Origin: Lachnospiraceae bacterium UBA3692
GTDB taxonomy: Bacteria; Bacillota; Clostridia; Lachnospirales; Lachnospiraceae
NCBI GenBank assembly: GCA_002372815.1
Contig: DFIR01000092.1
Location: 50,253 to 96,252, forward strand
Reading direction: 5' to 3'
DNA length: 46,000 nucleotides
Shown: positions 30,553 through 39,080 of the stretch, piece after piece
Position numbering within the stretch: the stretch's first letter is position 1
Layout: each line of letters begins with the position of its first letter
The notes under the pieces: generated by a model
The model's input: the letters and a program-made list of their open reading frames with translations, nothing else
Database searches by the model: none
What the model was told of the DNA's origin: nothing
Made by a program: the position numbers and the translations under genes

Positions 30553-31844
30553 ACAGAGACAGGATCGCCGCCGGGATCTTCATCGCTTTCCTGGCGGCAG
30601 CAGCACTTTATATGAGGTTCGGTTTCGTCGGATGGCTGATGGCACCGGACGCACAGCACGCATACTATATCCGCCGCGGGGACCTCGTCCGGGAGACCTG
30701 GATCGAGGAGGCCGGAACCACCTACAGGACAGATGAAAGCGGCCGGCGGATCACCGGCATCGCCACGATCGGGGAGGACACGTACTGCTTCTCGGAGAGC
30801 GGCGAGATGCAGACCGGATGGCAGACAGCAGGTGACCGCACCTGCTATTTTGCTGAGGACGGGAAGATGGTGACCGGCTTCGCGCAGATCGACGGACACA
30901 CGTATCTGTTCGGGGAGGACGGTTCGATGGAGACCGGCTGGACTTTCTCCGGAGGAGACGTATACTGTTTCGGGGAGGACGGCGCGATGCTGACGGGCTG
31001 GCAGGAGATCGGCGGGGACCGGTATCACTTCGACGGCGACGGCAGGATGCAGACCGGATGGCTCCGGGACGGGGAGGACTGGTACCTTCTCGCCGGATCC
31101 GGCAAGGTCCTGTACGGCGAACAGAAGGCGGACGGCAGGTACTACGATCTGGGCACAGACGGCAGGATGCTGACCGGCTGGCGCGAGACGCAGGCCGGAA
31201 GACGGTATTACGGCGAGGACGGCGCTGCCGTCACCGGCAGGGCGGAGATCGACGGAAAGCGCCTCCGTTTCAGTAAGCAGGGGTACCTGCTGACCGGCAT
31301 GGTCGAAGAGGACGGAGAGCGGTTCTGCATGGAAGCGGACGGGACCGTCGTCCCGGGCTGGCATACAGAGGAAGAGGAGACCTTCTATGTCCTGGACGAC
31401 GGCTATGTGCCGGACCTGCAGGCCGAAACGGGCAACTACGGCCGGCTGATCATCCGGGACTGCGGGATCGACATCCTGTTGGAACAGACCGACGACCGCG
31501 AGGAATACCAGGGCATCACGGACGAGGAGAACACGGCGCTGGTCGTCGAAGAGCGGCGGGACCTGGAGCCCGTGATCGCCGACAGGCGCAGCCAGGGATT
31601 CGCGATCGCAGGGGCGGTGCCGGGAGAGACTTACGCATACATTCTCTATGCGGACGGAAGCATCCGCCAGTTTCTCTGCAGCCGGAACGTGATCGGACAG
31701 AACCTGGAAGAGGACGTGGTGGATGACCAGGGCGTCTCCGTGTGGCAGCAGAATCAGACGGGGTTCTGCACGTATACAGGCGCGGGAAGGGAAGACGATT
31801 CGATCGTGGTCGTGTTCTGGGAGCTGACGGAGCAGCCGGGGTGA
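30549..31844 (+). CDS. Cell-wall-binding repeat protein with sortase-like C-terminal region
   Basis: 431 residues from TTG 30549, with AAAGGAG upstream and a TTGA overlap. A membrane anchor (GIFIAFLAAAALYMRFGFVG) is followed by about twelve repeats of some 20 residues of the form YCFGEDGAMLTGWQEIGGD (choline-binding / CW_binding type), which attach to wall polysaccharide. The last 130 residues (GRLIIRDCGIDILL ... QNQTGFCTYTG ... IVVVFWEL) look like a sortase-like domain of Clostridia proteins. The positions where I would align the catalytic His and Cys read Arg and Gly, so it may be inactive. That alignment is from memory. Confidence 0.8.
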   Translation: MNRDRIAAGIFIAFLAAAALYMRFGFVGWLMAPDAQHAYYIRRGDLVRETWIEEAGTTYRTDESGRRITGIATIGEDTYCFSESGEMQTGWQTAGDRTCYFAEDGKMVTGFAQIDGHTYLFGEDGSMETGWTFSGGDVYCFGEDGAMLTGWQEIGGDRYHFDGDGRMQTGWLRDGEDWYLLAGSGKVLYGEQKADGRYYDLGTDGRMLTGWRETQAGRRYYGEDGAAVTGRAEIDGKRLRFSKQGYLLTGMVEEDGERFCMEADGTVVPGWHTEEEETFYVLDDGYVPDLQAETGNYGRLIIRDCGIDILLEQTDDREEYQGITDEENTALVVEERRDLEPVIADRRSQGFAIAGAVPGETYAYILYADGSIRQFLCSRNVIGQNLEEDVVDDQGVSVWQQNQTGFCTYTGAGREDDSIVVVFWELTEQPG

Positions 31845-31900
31845 CGGACGCCCGGCCGGACCGTGAGGCCATGATCCCGGTTTGCGAAGGAGGAAGGCAG

Positions 31901-32836
31901 ATGGGCATCGCAGTGATCGGCGCGACCATGATGGACATCAAGGGATATCCTTATGGGCAGTTTCTCCCTGCCGGGCGCAATGCGGGCAGGGTCGTGCACG
32001 TGCACGGGGGCGTCGCCAGGAACATCGTCGAGGATATCGCGAATGTGGAGCTGGAGCCCACTTTTGTCACAGTGCTGGACGAGACCGGGGCGAGTGATGA
32101 CATCCTGCGCAAGCTCCGCAGACACCGCGTGAACGTGGATTACGTGCGAAGGACGAAGGACGGCCTGGGGACCTGGCTGGCCGTGTTCGGAAGCGACGGC
32201 GACGTCGTCGCGTCGATCTCGCAGAGACCGAACATCCGGCCCATCCTTCAGATCCTGGAGGAGCACGGAGAGGAGATCTTCCGCGCAGCGGACAGCATCT
32301 GCGTGGAGATCGATATGGACAAGGAGATCATAAAGAGCGTCTTCGACCTCGCCGACCGCTTCGGGAAGAAGGTCTACGCCAGCGTCACCAACATGTCCGT
32401 CGCGATGGAGCGGCGCGACCTGTTCAGGCGGGCCGCCTGCGTCGTCTGCAATGAGCAGGAGGCCGAGATGTTCTTCGCGGAGGATATGCGCGGGGTCTCC
32501 GCGCAGAAGCTGCAGGAGCTCCTCACACGGAAACTGGCCCAGACAGGGATCCCCGCCATGGTGGTGACCCTCGGAGCCAGAGGAGCTGTCTATGCGGAGA
32601 ACGGCGGCGATGCCGGTTTCTGCGCGGCGAGAGATGTCCATGTCGTGGATACGACCGGAGCGGGCGACTCTTTCTTCGCCGGTGTGGCGATCGGGCTGAC
32701 GTACGGCAAGACCCTCGGAGAGGCCTGCTCGATCGGCACGCGCCTCTCGGCATCCGTGATCGCGACCAGGGAGAATGTGTGTCCGCGCTTTGCGCCGGAG
32801 GAATTCGATATCTGTATGAAGGAGAGCGGAACGTGA
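31901..32836 (+). CDS. PfkB-family carbohydrate kinase (pseudouridine-kinase-like)
   Basis: 311 residues, ATG 31901 with AAGGAGG 8 nt upstream. The N-terminal GGVARNIVEDIANV matches the GGxxRNxAxNLA sugar-binding block. The C-terminal DTTGAGDSFFAGVAIGL holds the catalytic base D256 and the anion hole. The opening (IGATMMDIKGYPYGQFLPAG) is closest to pseudouridine kinases in my memory, so nucleoside salvage is plausible, but no pseudouridine-monophosphate glycosidase is adjacent. It is coupled by GTGA to the amidohydrolase gene. Confidence 0.85.
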   Translation: MGIAVIGATMMDIKGYPYGQFLPAGRNAGRVVHVHGGVARNIVEDIANVELEPTFVTVLDETGASDDILRKLRRHRVNVDYVRRTKDGLGTWLAVFGSDGDVVASISQRPNIRPILQILEEHGEEIFRAADSICVEIDMDKEIIKSVFDLADRFGKKVYASVTNMSVAMERRDLFRRAACVVCNEQEAEMFFAEDMRGVSAQKLQELLTRKLAQTGIPAMVVTLGARGAVYAENGGDAGFCAARDVHVVDTTGAGDSFFAGVAIGLTYGKTLGEACSIGTRLSASVIATRENVCPRFAPEEFDICMKESGT

Positions 32837-34242
32837 GAGCAGCCGCAGGCAGAGACAGAGGAAAGGCACTGACCGCCTGGCGCGGCGGCGTGCTCTATAC
32901 CGGCGGGGACGGGTGGACACCCGTGACCGGCCACACGATCTTCACGGAGGATGGCAGGATCCTTGCCATCCTTCCTTCTTTGTGCGATAATGCGAGAACG
33001 TTGGAGCGGAAGATCCCTGCGGAGCGCATGCACGACCTGCAGGGGCGCTATATGATGCCGGGACTGATCAACCTGCACGTGCACCTGAATTCCGGCGGCC
33101 GCCCCGCGAAGAAGAAAATGAAGCCGGGAGACTACATCCGCCTCGTACATCTGGCATCGTCAAACCCGGTCCTCAAAGAGGCGGCCCTCCGGCTGACGGC
33201 ATCCCATGCGAAGACCCTGCTCATGAGCGGGGTGACGACCATCCGGACGATGGGCGGCATCGCGGACCTGGATACGCGGATCCGCGACAGGATCCTTGCG
33301 GGCAGGCTGACCGGTCCCCGGGTGCTCGCATGCAATACGGGAATCTCCGTGCCGGGAGGACACGTGGCGGGATCGCTCGCCTATCCGGCCCGTTCCGTCT
33401 CCGAAGCTGTCGACTGCGTGGACCGCATCGCCTCGGAGGGCACGGACCTGATCAAACTGATGATCACCGGCGGGATCATGGACGCGGAGAGGAGAGGGGA
33501 GCCCGGCGCCCTGAAGATGCCCCCGGAGATGGTGAGAGCCGCCTGTGACAGGGCCCACCATCACGGCCTTCCCGTCGCAGCCCATGTGGAGAGCCCGGCG
33601 GGGATGATCGCGGCGTTGGAGAACGGCGTCGACACGATCGAACACGGGGCGCTGTGTCCGACCGGTCCGGAATCACCCGGCACGTCCGCGGATGGGGAGG
33701 CTGTCCGGACGAACGCAAGGATCATGGAGCTGTTCCATGAGACCGGCGCATCTCTGGTCACGACGCTGTCCCCGGTCGTTCCGCTCAGCGGACTGGATCC
33801 CGCCTTCACACACATGCGGGAGATGGACCGGTACAACAGCCGCGTCGTGCTGGACGGGATCGCCGCCTGCGCGCGGCAATGCCTGGAGGAGGGGATCCCC
33901 GTGGGACTCGGGACGGATACGGGCTGTCCCTATGTCACGCAGTATGATACCTGGCGGGAACTGGCATATTTCCACAGCTTTCTCGAAGTGACGGAGCAGA
34001 AGGCGCTGGAGACCGCCACGGCGGGCAATGCCCGGATCGCCGGCATCTACGACCGGACCGGCAGCCTTGAACCGGGAAAGAGCGCGGATCTGCTTATCCT
34101 GGGGAGAGACCCGGTCCGGGATCTGACGGCGCTGCGGGATCCGGAGGCCGTCGTCGCCAGGGGCATCCTCTACGACCGCCCTGAGATCCGCCGCTATCCG
34201 GAGATCGATACACAGCTGGACACGCTTTACAGGAAAGAATGA
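32833..34242 (+). CDS. Metal-dependent amidohydrolase
   Basis: 469 residues. The GTG at 32833 overlaps the kinase stop and has AAGGAG upstream. Metal ligands of the TIM-barrel amidohydrolases are visible: H82 and H84 (NLHVHL), histidines in HHHGLPVAAHVE and DTIEHGAL, and D362 (LGTDTGCPY). It resembles imidazolonepropionase / Xaa-Pro dipeptidase-like members of the superfamily. The pairing with a PfkB kinase suggests a small catabolic unit, but the substrate is unknown. Confidence 0.88.
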   Translation: MRAAAGRDRGKALTAWRGGVLYTGGDGWTPVTGHTIFTEDGRILAILPSLCDNARTLERKIPAERMHDLQGRYMMPGLINLHVHLNSGGRPAKKKMKPGDYIRLVHLASSNPVLKEAALRLTASHAKTLLMSGVTTIRTMGGIADLDTRIRDRILAGRLTGPRVLACNTGISVPGGHVAGSLAYPARSVSEAVDCVDRIASEGTDLIKLMITGGIMDAERRGEPGALKMPPEMVRAACDRAHHHGLPVAAHVESPAGMIAALENGVDTIEHGALCPTGPESPGTSADGEAVRTNARIMELFHETGASLVTTLSPVVPLSGLDPAFTHMREMDRYNSRVVLDGIAACARQCLEEGIPVGLGTDTGCPYVTQYDTWRELAYFHSFLEVTEQKALETATAGNARIAGIYDRTGSLEPGKSADLLILGRDPVRDLTALRDPEAVVARGILYDRPEIRRYPEIDTQLDTLYRKE

Positions 34243-34249
34243 AAGAAGC

Positions 34250-34759
34250 TTGAACGGAGACCACAGAAGATACAACTGCATAGCGATACTGCAGAACATG
34301 CTGCTGTCTTCTGTGACCGCCCTGACGGTCCTGTTCCTGCTGTGCGCAGGGATCGAAAACCAGATCGACGGGGCAGTATTGTCTGCACACAGGATCAGGG
34401 AAGCGCAGTCCTGCGCCGAAACGGCAGCAGTCCTCTCCGCGAGGGGGGAGGCCGCTGCGGAGATCGTCTTCACCAGGCAGGAACGGTCCCTGCAGGAGCG
34501 GTGGGCGGAGCCGGAGAGACGGCCGGTATCCCGAAGAGCCTACCGTTCCTCCTGGATCCTGCTCCCGGTACCGGGGGCTGCGGCCGCTTTACTGCAGTTC
34601 CTGAAAGAATACCTGCGGAAACGCAGAGAGAGCGCAGGGAGGTCCCTGCGCCACATCGTGCGCTATATACACAGTACGGACGGTAAGAAACGTCCGCTCC
34701 GCCATGACCGATATCCTGTCGCCAGGCAGGAGCAAATGTGCACACGGCCGTCTGCATGA
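34250..34759 (+). CDS. Hypothetical membrane protein, 169 aa
   Basis: A TTG start 7 bases after the amidohydrolase stop. Two hydrophobic segments (LLSSVTALTVLFLLCAG near 18-36 and SWILLPVPGAAAALLQFL near 100-118) flank a charged loop; the tail is very basic. Codon use agrees with its neighbours. No family recognised. Confidence 0.5.
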   Translation: MNGDHRRYNCIAILQNMLLSSVTALTVLFLLCAGIENQIDGAVLSAHRIREAQSCAETAAVLSARGEAAAEIVFTRQERSLQERWAEPERRPVSRRAYRSSWILLPVPGAAAALLQFLKEYLRKRRESAGRSLRHIVRYIHSTDGKKRPLRHDRYPVARQEQMCTRPSA

Positions 34760-34770
34760 CGGCAGCTGCG

Positions 34771-34811
34771 CAGCCGGCAGTCTGTGCCGGAGCGCCGCAG
34801 ACTGCCGGCTG
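34771..34811. terminator. Perfect 14-bp hairpin
   Basis: CAGCCGGCAGTCTG (34771-34784) pairs completely with CAGACTGCCGGCTG (34798-34811). No clear T-run follows, so it is a strong RNA hairpin or an inverted-repeat site. It ends the run of genes begun at 29935. Confidence 0.6.
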
Positions 34812-34852
34812 TCTCCCGCCTTATTACAGGCGCTCCGGAAACGGAGAATCTC

Positions 34853-34969
34853 ATGAGCGGAGATATGTTAGGCGTGATCCTGTTTGTTGTCGGCAATGTC
34901 GGACTGTTCGGGATCTGTATCGTCCTGGGCAGGATCCTTTCTGTGATGACAGACAGAGTCCTCAAATAA
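34853..34969 (+). CDS. Small single-span membrane protein, 38 aa
   Basis: ATG 34853 with CGGAGA 6 nt upstream, TAA at 34967-34969. One strong membrane helix (GVILFVVGNVGLFGICIVLG) and a short positive tail. No known homologue. Confidence 0.5.
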   Translation: MSGDMLGVILFVVGNVGLFGICIVLGRILSVMTDRVLK

Positions 34970-35007
34970 AGAATCAAAGAATCATCCGGATCTGATACGG
35001 ACAGGGA

Positions 35008-35050
35008 GGGGCTGCTGCATTTTTTCAAAAATGCGACAGCCCCGATTCTT
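35008..35050. terminator. Double-stem terminator
   Basis: Outer stem GGGGCTG (35008-35014) / CAGCCCC (35037-35043) and inner stem GCATTTTT / AAAAATGC. It separates the plus-strand small gene from the convergent glycohydrolase gene. The outer and inner arms resemble the hairpin in the queC leader (17703-17726). Confidence 0.75.
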
Positions 35051-35088
35051 ACTTCAATAACTGTATGATTCGCCTTTTCAGCAGGAGA

Positions 35089-37140
35089 TCACTGCATCTT
35101 CAGCAGGATGCACGGCCGGACCGTGAAATCCCTGTGATAGATGTTCCTGCCGTGGAACCGGATCTCTCCATCGTGGAAGACCGCCTTCGGGTAGATCATG
35201 GTATGCATGCCTTCGCCTCGTACTTCCGGCAGCAGCCAGTAACTGGTATAATCCCTGTCCCCATCGCTCCAGCCGCATCTGGCGCCGCCATAAAGGACTG
35301 CAGGTGTCGGCGCGGCCTGCCGCAGCTGCGGAGAGGGAAGCAGACGCGCGATCTCCGCCTCAGAGAGCAGAAACACCCGGTCCTCACACCAGACATCCGG
35401 ATCGCCGGCCGGGATCTTTCTGCGTACCAGCAGAGCCTGCTCCTCCGCAGAGAAGGCATCCTCGAAGAAATCGCGGCATTTCTGCCGTGCGAGGGATTTC
35501 TGCCAGGTGAGGGCATCCAGGTCCGCCAGCGCACCGCTGTGCGGATCGCGGGCAGCATCGAGATCACAGTAATTGGCATTGATCAGGCAGTGTGAAGAGA
35601 TACACAGCGCACAGCCGTCCCGCACTTCCAGGACCCGCCACTGCACCGGGCTCCAGTCATGCTTTTCGTACTGCGGCCATGCACCCAGGAAGAAGGTGCT
35701 GCCGGCGGAGAGCTCCCGCAGAGCGGGAAGCGGGGGCAGGTCTTCCGAGATGTCCGCCTTAGCGCGCAGATGTTCACAGACTCCCCCGTAAGGACGGTCC
35801 CATGCAAACTCGGCGGTCAGCGCCGGATCCTCCTTCCAGGTCCTGTCTTCCGGGATATACCGGAAAACGCCGACCCTCGCCCATTTGCCGGTCACGGGAT
35901 CGTAAGCGGGCGTTTTTCTGTCTATGATGTGCTTGACGATCTTCCCGTTTGGAAATTCGTAGTAGTTGATGAGATGGTCCGGAGAAGGCATTCTTGTACC
36001 GGTGTACGCGGATGCGTGCGTACCGGTCTCCGGGGTACCGGAAGCCGGAACAGAGGACGGGGCAGCTGCAGAAGGAGAAGTCCCAAGATTGTCCTGGTAG
36101 TCAAAGAGTTCATCCGCGACCCGGAGGATCTCATCGGCCAGCTCCAGGTCCCGAAGATCGAACGCCTCCCGGACAGCGTCTTCTCCCAGCCAGGCACCGA
36201 GGATATTCCCGCAGATCGCGCCTGTGGAGTCGCTGTCCCCGGAGTGATTGACGCTGGCGCGGATCGCGGCGGCGAAGTCCTCCTGATAGCGCACAGCGCA
36301 GAAAGCAGCGATGAAGAAAGCCTCCTCGGCGACCCATCCTGCGCCCAGAGCATGGATGCCCTCCAGGTCGGAGACGGAGGCGTCCAGGGACAGACGCACA
36401 GCTTTGCGGACTCCCGCAGCAAATTCCTGCTCACAGGCCGCGCCTGCGGGGGTGACAGCCGCCGCGGGTGCATGCACTACGTTGGGATCTTCCAGAACGG
36501 TCTCCAATCGACTTCCCGGAGAAGTGCCATGCTGCGCGATCGCGTAGATGACCTGTGCCAGTGCATTGGAACTCAGGATGGCCATCGGGTGTCCGTGTGT
36601 AAGCACGGCATCAAGAGACGCCTTTTTGTAAACACCGATCTGTCCGTCTCCGTATGCGTGCGCAGCATTGACACACAGCCCGTAGGGGGCTGCTCTCATG
36701 ACGGTCCCGCAGCCTTTGCTGTTATTGAGAGGCTTGAGGAAAGATCCTCCGTGCGCGCTGTCACGGATCGCAGAGAGGCAGGTGTTCCCGGGAGCACGGC
36801 GGGCGTGCAGACGGGGGACACCGAAGAGCCGGGTCTTTGGATGGGAGGGGTCCATGCGGGATACGTCTCCCTGTGTGCCGAGCCATTCCCGGTAAGCTGC
36901 CCACACATCTCCGATCATGATCCCTTCTGCGGCGAAAAGTGTCATCTGTGTGTCGTCAGAGATGAGTGCAGGCTTTCCTGCCTGGCTGAGCTCCCGGATA
37001 CCGCTGTTCCCGAAGCGGCGGAAGATCTCCTTCTCTTTCTGAAACTCGATCGGATACCCCAGCGCGTCCCCGACTGCGCCTCCCAGAAGACAGCCGCGGA
37101 AACGGGATCTTTTGTCAGGAATGGGTCGATGATCAGTCAT
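35089..37140 (-). CDS. ADP-ribosylglycohydrolase fused to a DUF6273-like domain
   Basis: 683 residues; ATG 37140 is chosen because AAGAAGG precedes it and the longer frame adds 34 unlikely residues. The first 340 residues are a DraG/ARH fold. GCLLGGAVGDALGYP is at 16-30, the metal-binding SDDTQMTLF at 61-69, and the second metal motif NHSGDSDSTGAICGN near 297-311. These enzymes remove ADP-ribose from proteins, DNA or small molecules. A Ser/Pro/Thr linker follows, and from about residue 490 a domain resembling DUF6273 (VQWRVLEVRDGCALCISSHC, YTSYWLLPEV, IYHRDFTVRPCI). The fusion is unusual. The zinc-ribbon membrane gene upstream is co-directional. Confidence 0.88.
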   Translation of the reverse strand: MTDHRPIPDKRSRFRGCLLGGAVGDALGYPIEFQKEKEIFRRFGNSGIRELSQAGKPALISDDTQMTLFAAEGIMIGDVWAAYREWLGTQGDVSRMDPSHPKTRLFGVPRLHARRAPGNTCLSAIRDSAHGGSFLKPLNNSKGCGTVMRAAPYGLCVNAAHAYGDGQIGVYKKASLDAVLTHGHPMAILSSNALAQVIYAIAQHGTSPGSRLETVLEDPNVVHAPAAAVTPAGAACEQEFAAGVRKAVRLSLDASVSDLEGIHALGAGWVAEEAFFIAAFCAVRYQEDFAAAIRASVNHSGDSDSTGAICGNILGAWLGEDAVREAFDLRDLELADEILRVADELFDYQDNLGTSPSAAAPSSVPASGTPETGTHASAYTGTRMPSPDHLINYYEFPNGKIVKHIIDRKTPAYDPVTGKWARVGVFRYIPEDRTWKEDPALTAEFAWDRPYGGVCEHLRAKADISEDLPPLPALRELSAGSTFFLGAWPQYEKHDWSPVQWRVLEVRDGCALCISSHCLINANYCDLDAARDPHSGALADLDALTWQKSLARQKCRDFFEDAFSAEEQALLVRRKIPAGDPDVWCEDRVFLLSEAEIARLLPSPQLRQAAPTPAVLYGGARCGWSDGDRDYTSYWLLPEVRGEGMHTMIYPKAVFHDGEIRFHGRNIYHRDFTVRPCILLKMQ

Positions 37141-37193
37141 AGTGTACCTTCTTTCAGTTCTTTTAATCCCTGCTTTCGTTCTCTGCGCTGACA

Positions 37194-38855
37194 CTATCTG
37201 GTGACAGCCGTACCCTCTTCCTGCCGGTAGGAGACGATGCACCAGTCATACTGCCGGACGGACCAGCGGGTCCCGCAGTGAGAACAGATATTGCCTTTGG
37301 TCAGATCCAGGGACGCTCCGCAGTTGTCGCAGCGGAGAGAGTGGATGTGGTAAGGATTGGGATTCCTGTCCTTCTTCTCCTGAAGACGGGCCAGTTGCAG
37401 GCGCAGGTGCTCCTGCTTCTCCTTCAGCTTACTGCCGTCCTGCACAAGGAGCCGGAGCTGCACACTGACGTCCGCGGTCCGTTCATTGCCGGCGGCGCGG
37501 TAGTCATGCAGGACCACCGGGCCGAAGAGACAGTCCGCTACAGGGGCATACTGGGTCAGATAGGAGGAGAGGTCCGCTTCCGTGAACACTTCCATTTCCT
37601 GCGCATTGGCGGCGTAGTGGACGGAGGCCACCTTGTTCCGGACATTGCTGAGGAAAGAGTGCAGGGAGAAATCCGGGTCGTACTTATGGATCTGCGGCAG
37701 CCTGGCCTGGTTCAGCCTGACAGCTTTCAGCTCTTCGGAGCGGCGCTCCTGAGCTGCTTTGTAGACTTTATTGGCGATATAACGCAGCGGAAGGGTGACG
37801 ACATAATTGAAGGCCAGTGCCATTACGAAGATCAGGACCATTGTACTGATGCCCAGAATGATCAGGAACGGCAGCATGGACAGCGGATCGCCTGCCCTGA
37901 GAGCATCCAGCACCATATCCACGAAAGTGAACAGCTCAATGACGGTGAACACCGCTGCCAGGCGGTTCAGATGCCCGTTGACCTTCAGGCCGAAGAGCTT
38001 TCTGTCGAGAAAAGGATCCTTGTAGAGACTGTAAGCGCACACGCGGTCCTGCAGGTCCTCCATGAGGAAGGACTTCCCGCAATAGGGACAGCCGGTGACG
38101 AGCTCCTTGCCGGTGGAGATGCCGCCGCAGCCGGGACAGCGGAATTTCCTGCCTTCCGCATCCGCAGCGGCGCCGGCGTTCCACACGCCGATCACATCCG
38201 TGTCCGCCGCATAGTCGCCCTTCATGGTATATTCCTTTGCACTGCCATGGAGATAGGTCTGTTCTCCTTTGAGATACTCGGAGACCAGGACCCGCTTCAT
38301 CTTGCCGTCCGCGAACTGTTCGCTGCGGAGGGGCGTCTCCTTCTCAAGTCCCATACGCGCCCAGCCCGTGCGCACAGTCAGTCCCAGATCCTGCAGACGG
38401 CGCCTGTGAAGGAGCAGCTGGTGACGGTACATCTGCGTGACGTTGGCGCCGAGGTCCTCATTGGCATAGAACTGCTCATACTCCTTGCGGAAACTGTCGA
38501 CCAGCGTGCCCGGCCCGTCAACAGCGGGACCCGACGGTGCGAACCGGTACCGGTAAGGGAACAGGAAATTGCGGAACCAGAGCAGCCTTTCCTTCATGAA
38601 GCGGACAGGGTGCGGCCGCAGGTGGTATTTGATCCGGTAGCGGATCCGGAAATAAGTCATTATGACGGCAAGGATGGGGAGCGGACTCTGGGACAGGAGG
38701 TAACCGACAGCAAGATCGCGGTTTCTCTCCAGGCCTCCCAGTGCGAAGAATACAGAATAGAGAGTCATATACCAGAAGAAGACCATGAAACCGACGTAAT
38801 AGGGAGACCCGGCCCTCTCCGGTCCTTTGCGGGATTCCTGACTGTCCTTGCTCAT
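37194..38855 (-). CDS. Zinc-ribbon membrane protein with Tim44-like domain
   Basis: 553 residues. Two N-terminal helices (FMVFFWYMTLYSVFFALG; SQSPLPILAVIMTYF). A CxxC-CxxC ribbon follows (FRCPGCGGIS, GCPYCGKSF), then two more helices (VFTVIELFTFVDMVL; LIILGISTMVLIFVMALAF). A segment resembling Tim44-like NTF2 folds (FLSNVRNKVASVHYAANAQE) comes next, and a C-terminal zinc ribbon (LRCDNCGASLD, ICSHCGTRW). AGGGGG precedes the ATG. Probably in one transcript with the glycohydrolase downstream of it (53 bp gap). Function unknown; such proteins may sense or gather partners at the membrane. Confidence 0.7.
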   Translation of the reverse strand: MSKDSQESRKGPERAGSPYYVGFMVFFWYMTLYSVFFALGGLERNRDLAVGYLLSQSPLPILAVIMTYFRIRYRIKYHLRPHPVRFMKERLLWFRNFLFPYRYRFAPSGPAVDGPGTLVDSFRKEYEQFYANEDLGANVTQMYRHQLLLHRRRLQDLGLTVRTGWARMGLEKETPLRSEQFADGKMKRVLVSEYLKGEQTYLHGSAKEYTMKGDYAADTDVIGVWNAGAAADAEGRKFRCPGCGGISTGKELVTGCPYCGKSFLMEDLQDRVCAYSLYKDPFLDRKLFGLKVNGHLNRLAAVFTVIELFTFVDMVLDALRAGDPLSMLPFLIILGISTMVLIFVMALAFNYVVTLPLRYIANKVYKAAQERRSEELKAVRLNQARLPQIHKYDPDFSLHSFLSNVRNKVASVHYAANAQEMEVFTEADLSSYLTQYAPVADCLFGPVVLHDYRAAGNERTADVSVQLRLLVQDGSKLKEKQEHLRLQLARLQEKKDRNPNPYHIHSLRCDNCGASLDLTKGNICSHCGTRWSVRQYDWCIVSYRQEEGTAVTR

Positions 38856-39015
38856 CTTGCTGCCCCCTTACCTCTGTGAAACGGTACACTTCGATTCTAT
38901 CATACACATGGGCATTTCAGTATATTCCCGGGGACCTTTTTTGAACGGAAAGAAGAAAAACCGGGCCTCGCAGACCCGGCCGCATGTGCCTGCGTTACGC
39001 GGAGAGGAAAGAGGC

Positions 39016-39045
39016 TTGCATCTGAGGGACGGCCGGTGCTATATT
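39016..39045 (+). promoter_or_regulatory. Promoter of the MATE gene
   Basis: TTGCAT (39016-39021), 18 bp, TATATT (39040-39045). The -10 box sits in the loop of the inverted repeat described at 39032-39055. Confidence 0.5.
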
Positions 39046-39061
39046 AGTGACCGGCTTTTTT
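39032..39061 (+). promoter_or_regulatory. Inverted repeat around the MATE -10 box (operator or attenuator)
   Basis: GCCGGT (39032-39037) and ACCGGC (39050-39055) are followed by six T, ending 20 bp before the MATE start. It can be read as an operator over the -10 box or as a short terminator stopping upstream transcription. The rest of 38856-39031 holds a minus-strand terminator-like hairpin (CCGGG/CCCGG, 38970-38990 region) but no gene. Confidence 0.5.
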
Positions 39062-39080
39062 CAACCGGGAGGACAGAACA

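Noticed and set aside
35659..38879. Two long plus-strand frames opposite the glycohydrolase and zinc-ribbon genes
   Set aside because: Both are shadows of well supported minus-strand genes and have no ribosome binding site or motif.
38880..39080. Known riboswitch class in front of the MATE gene
   Set aside because: I compared by eye with guanidine, preQ1, tetrahydrofolate and TPP patterns and saw no conserved core; only simple hairpins are present.
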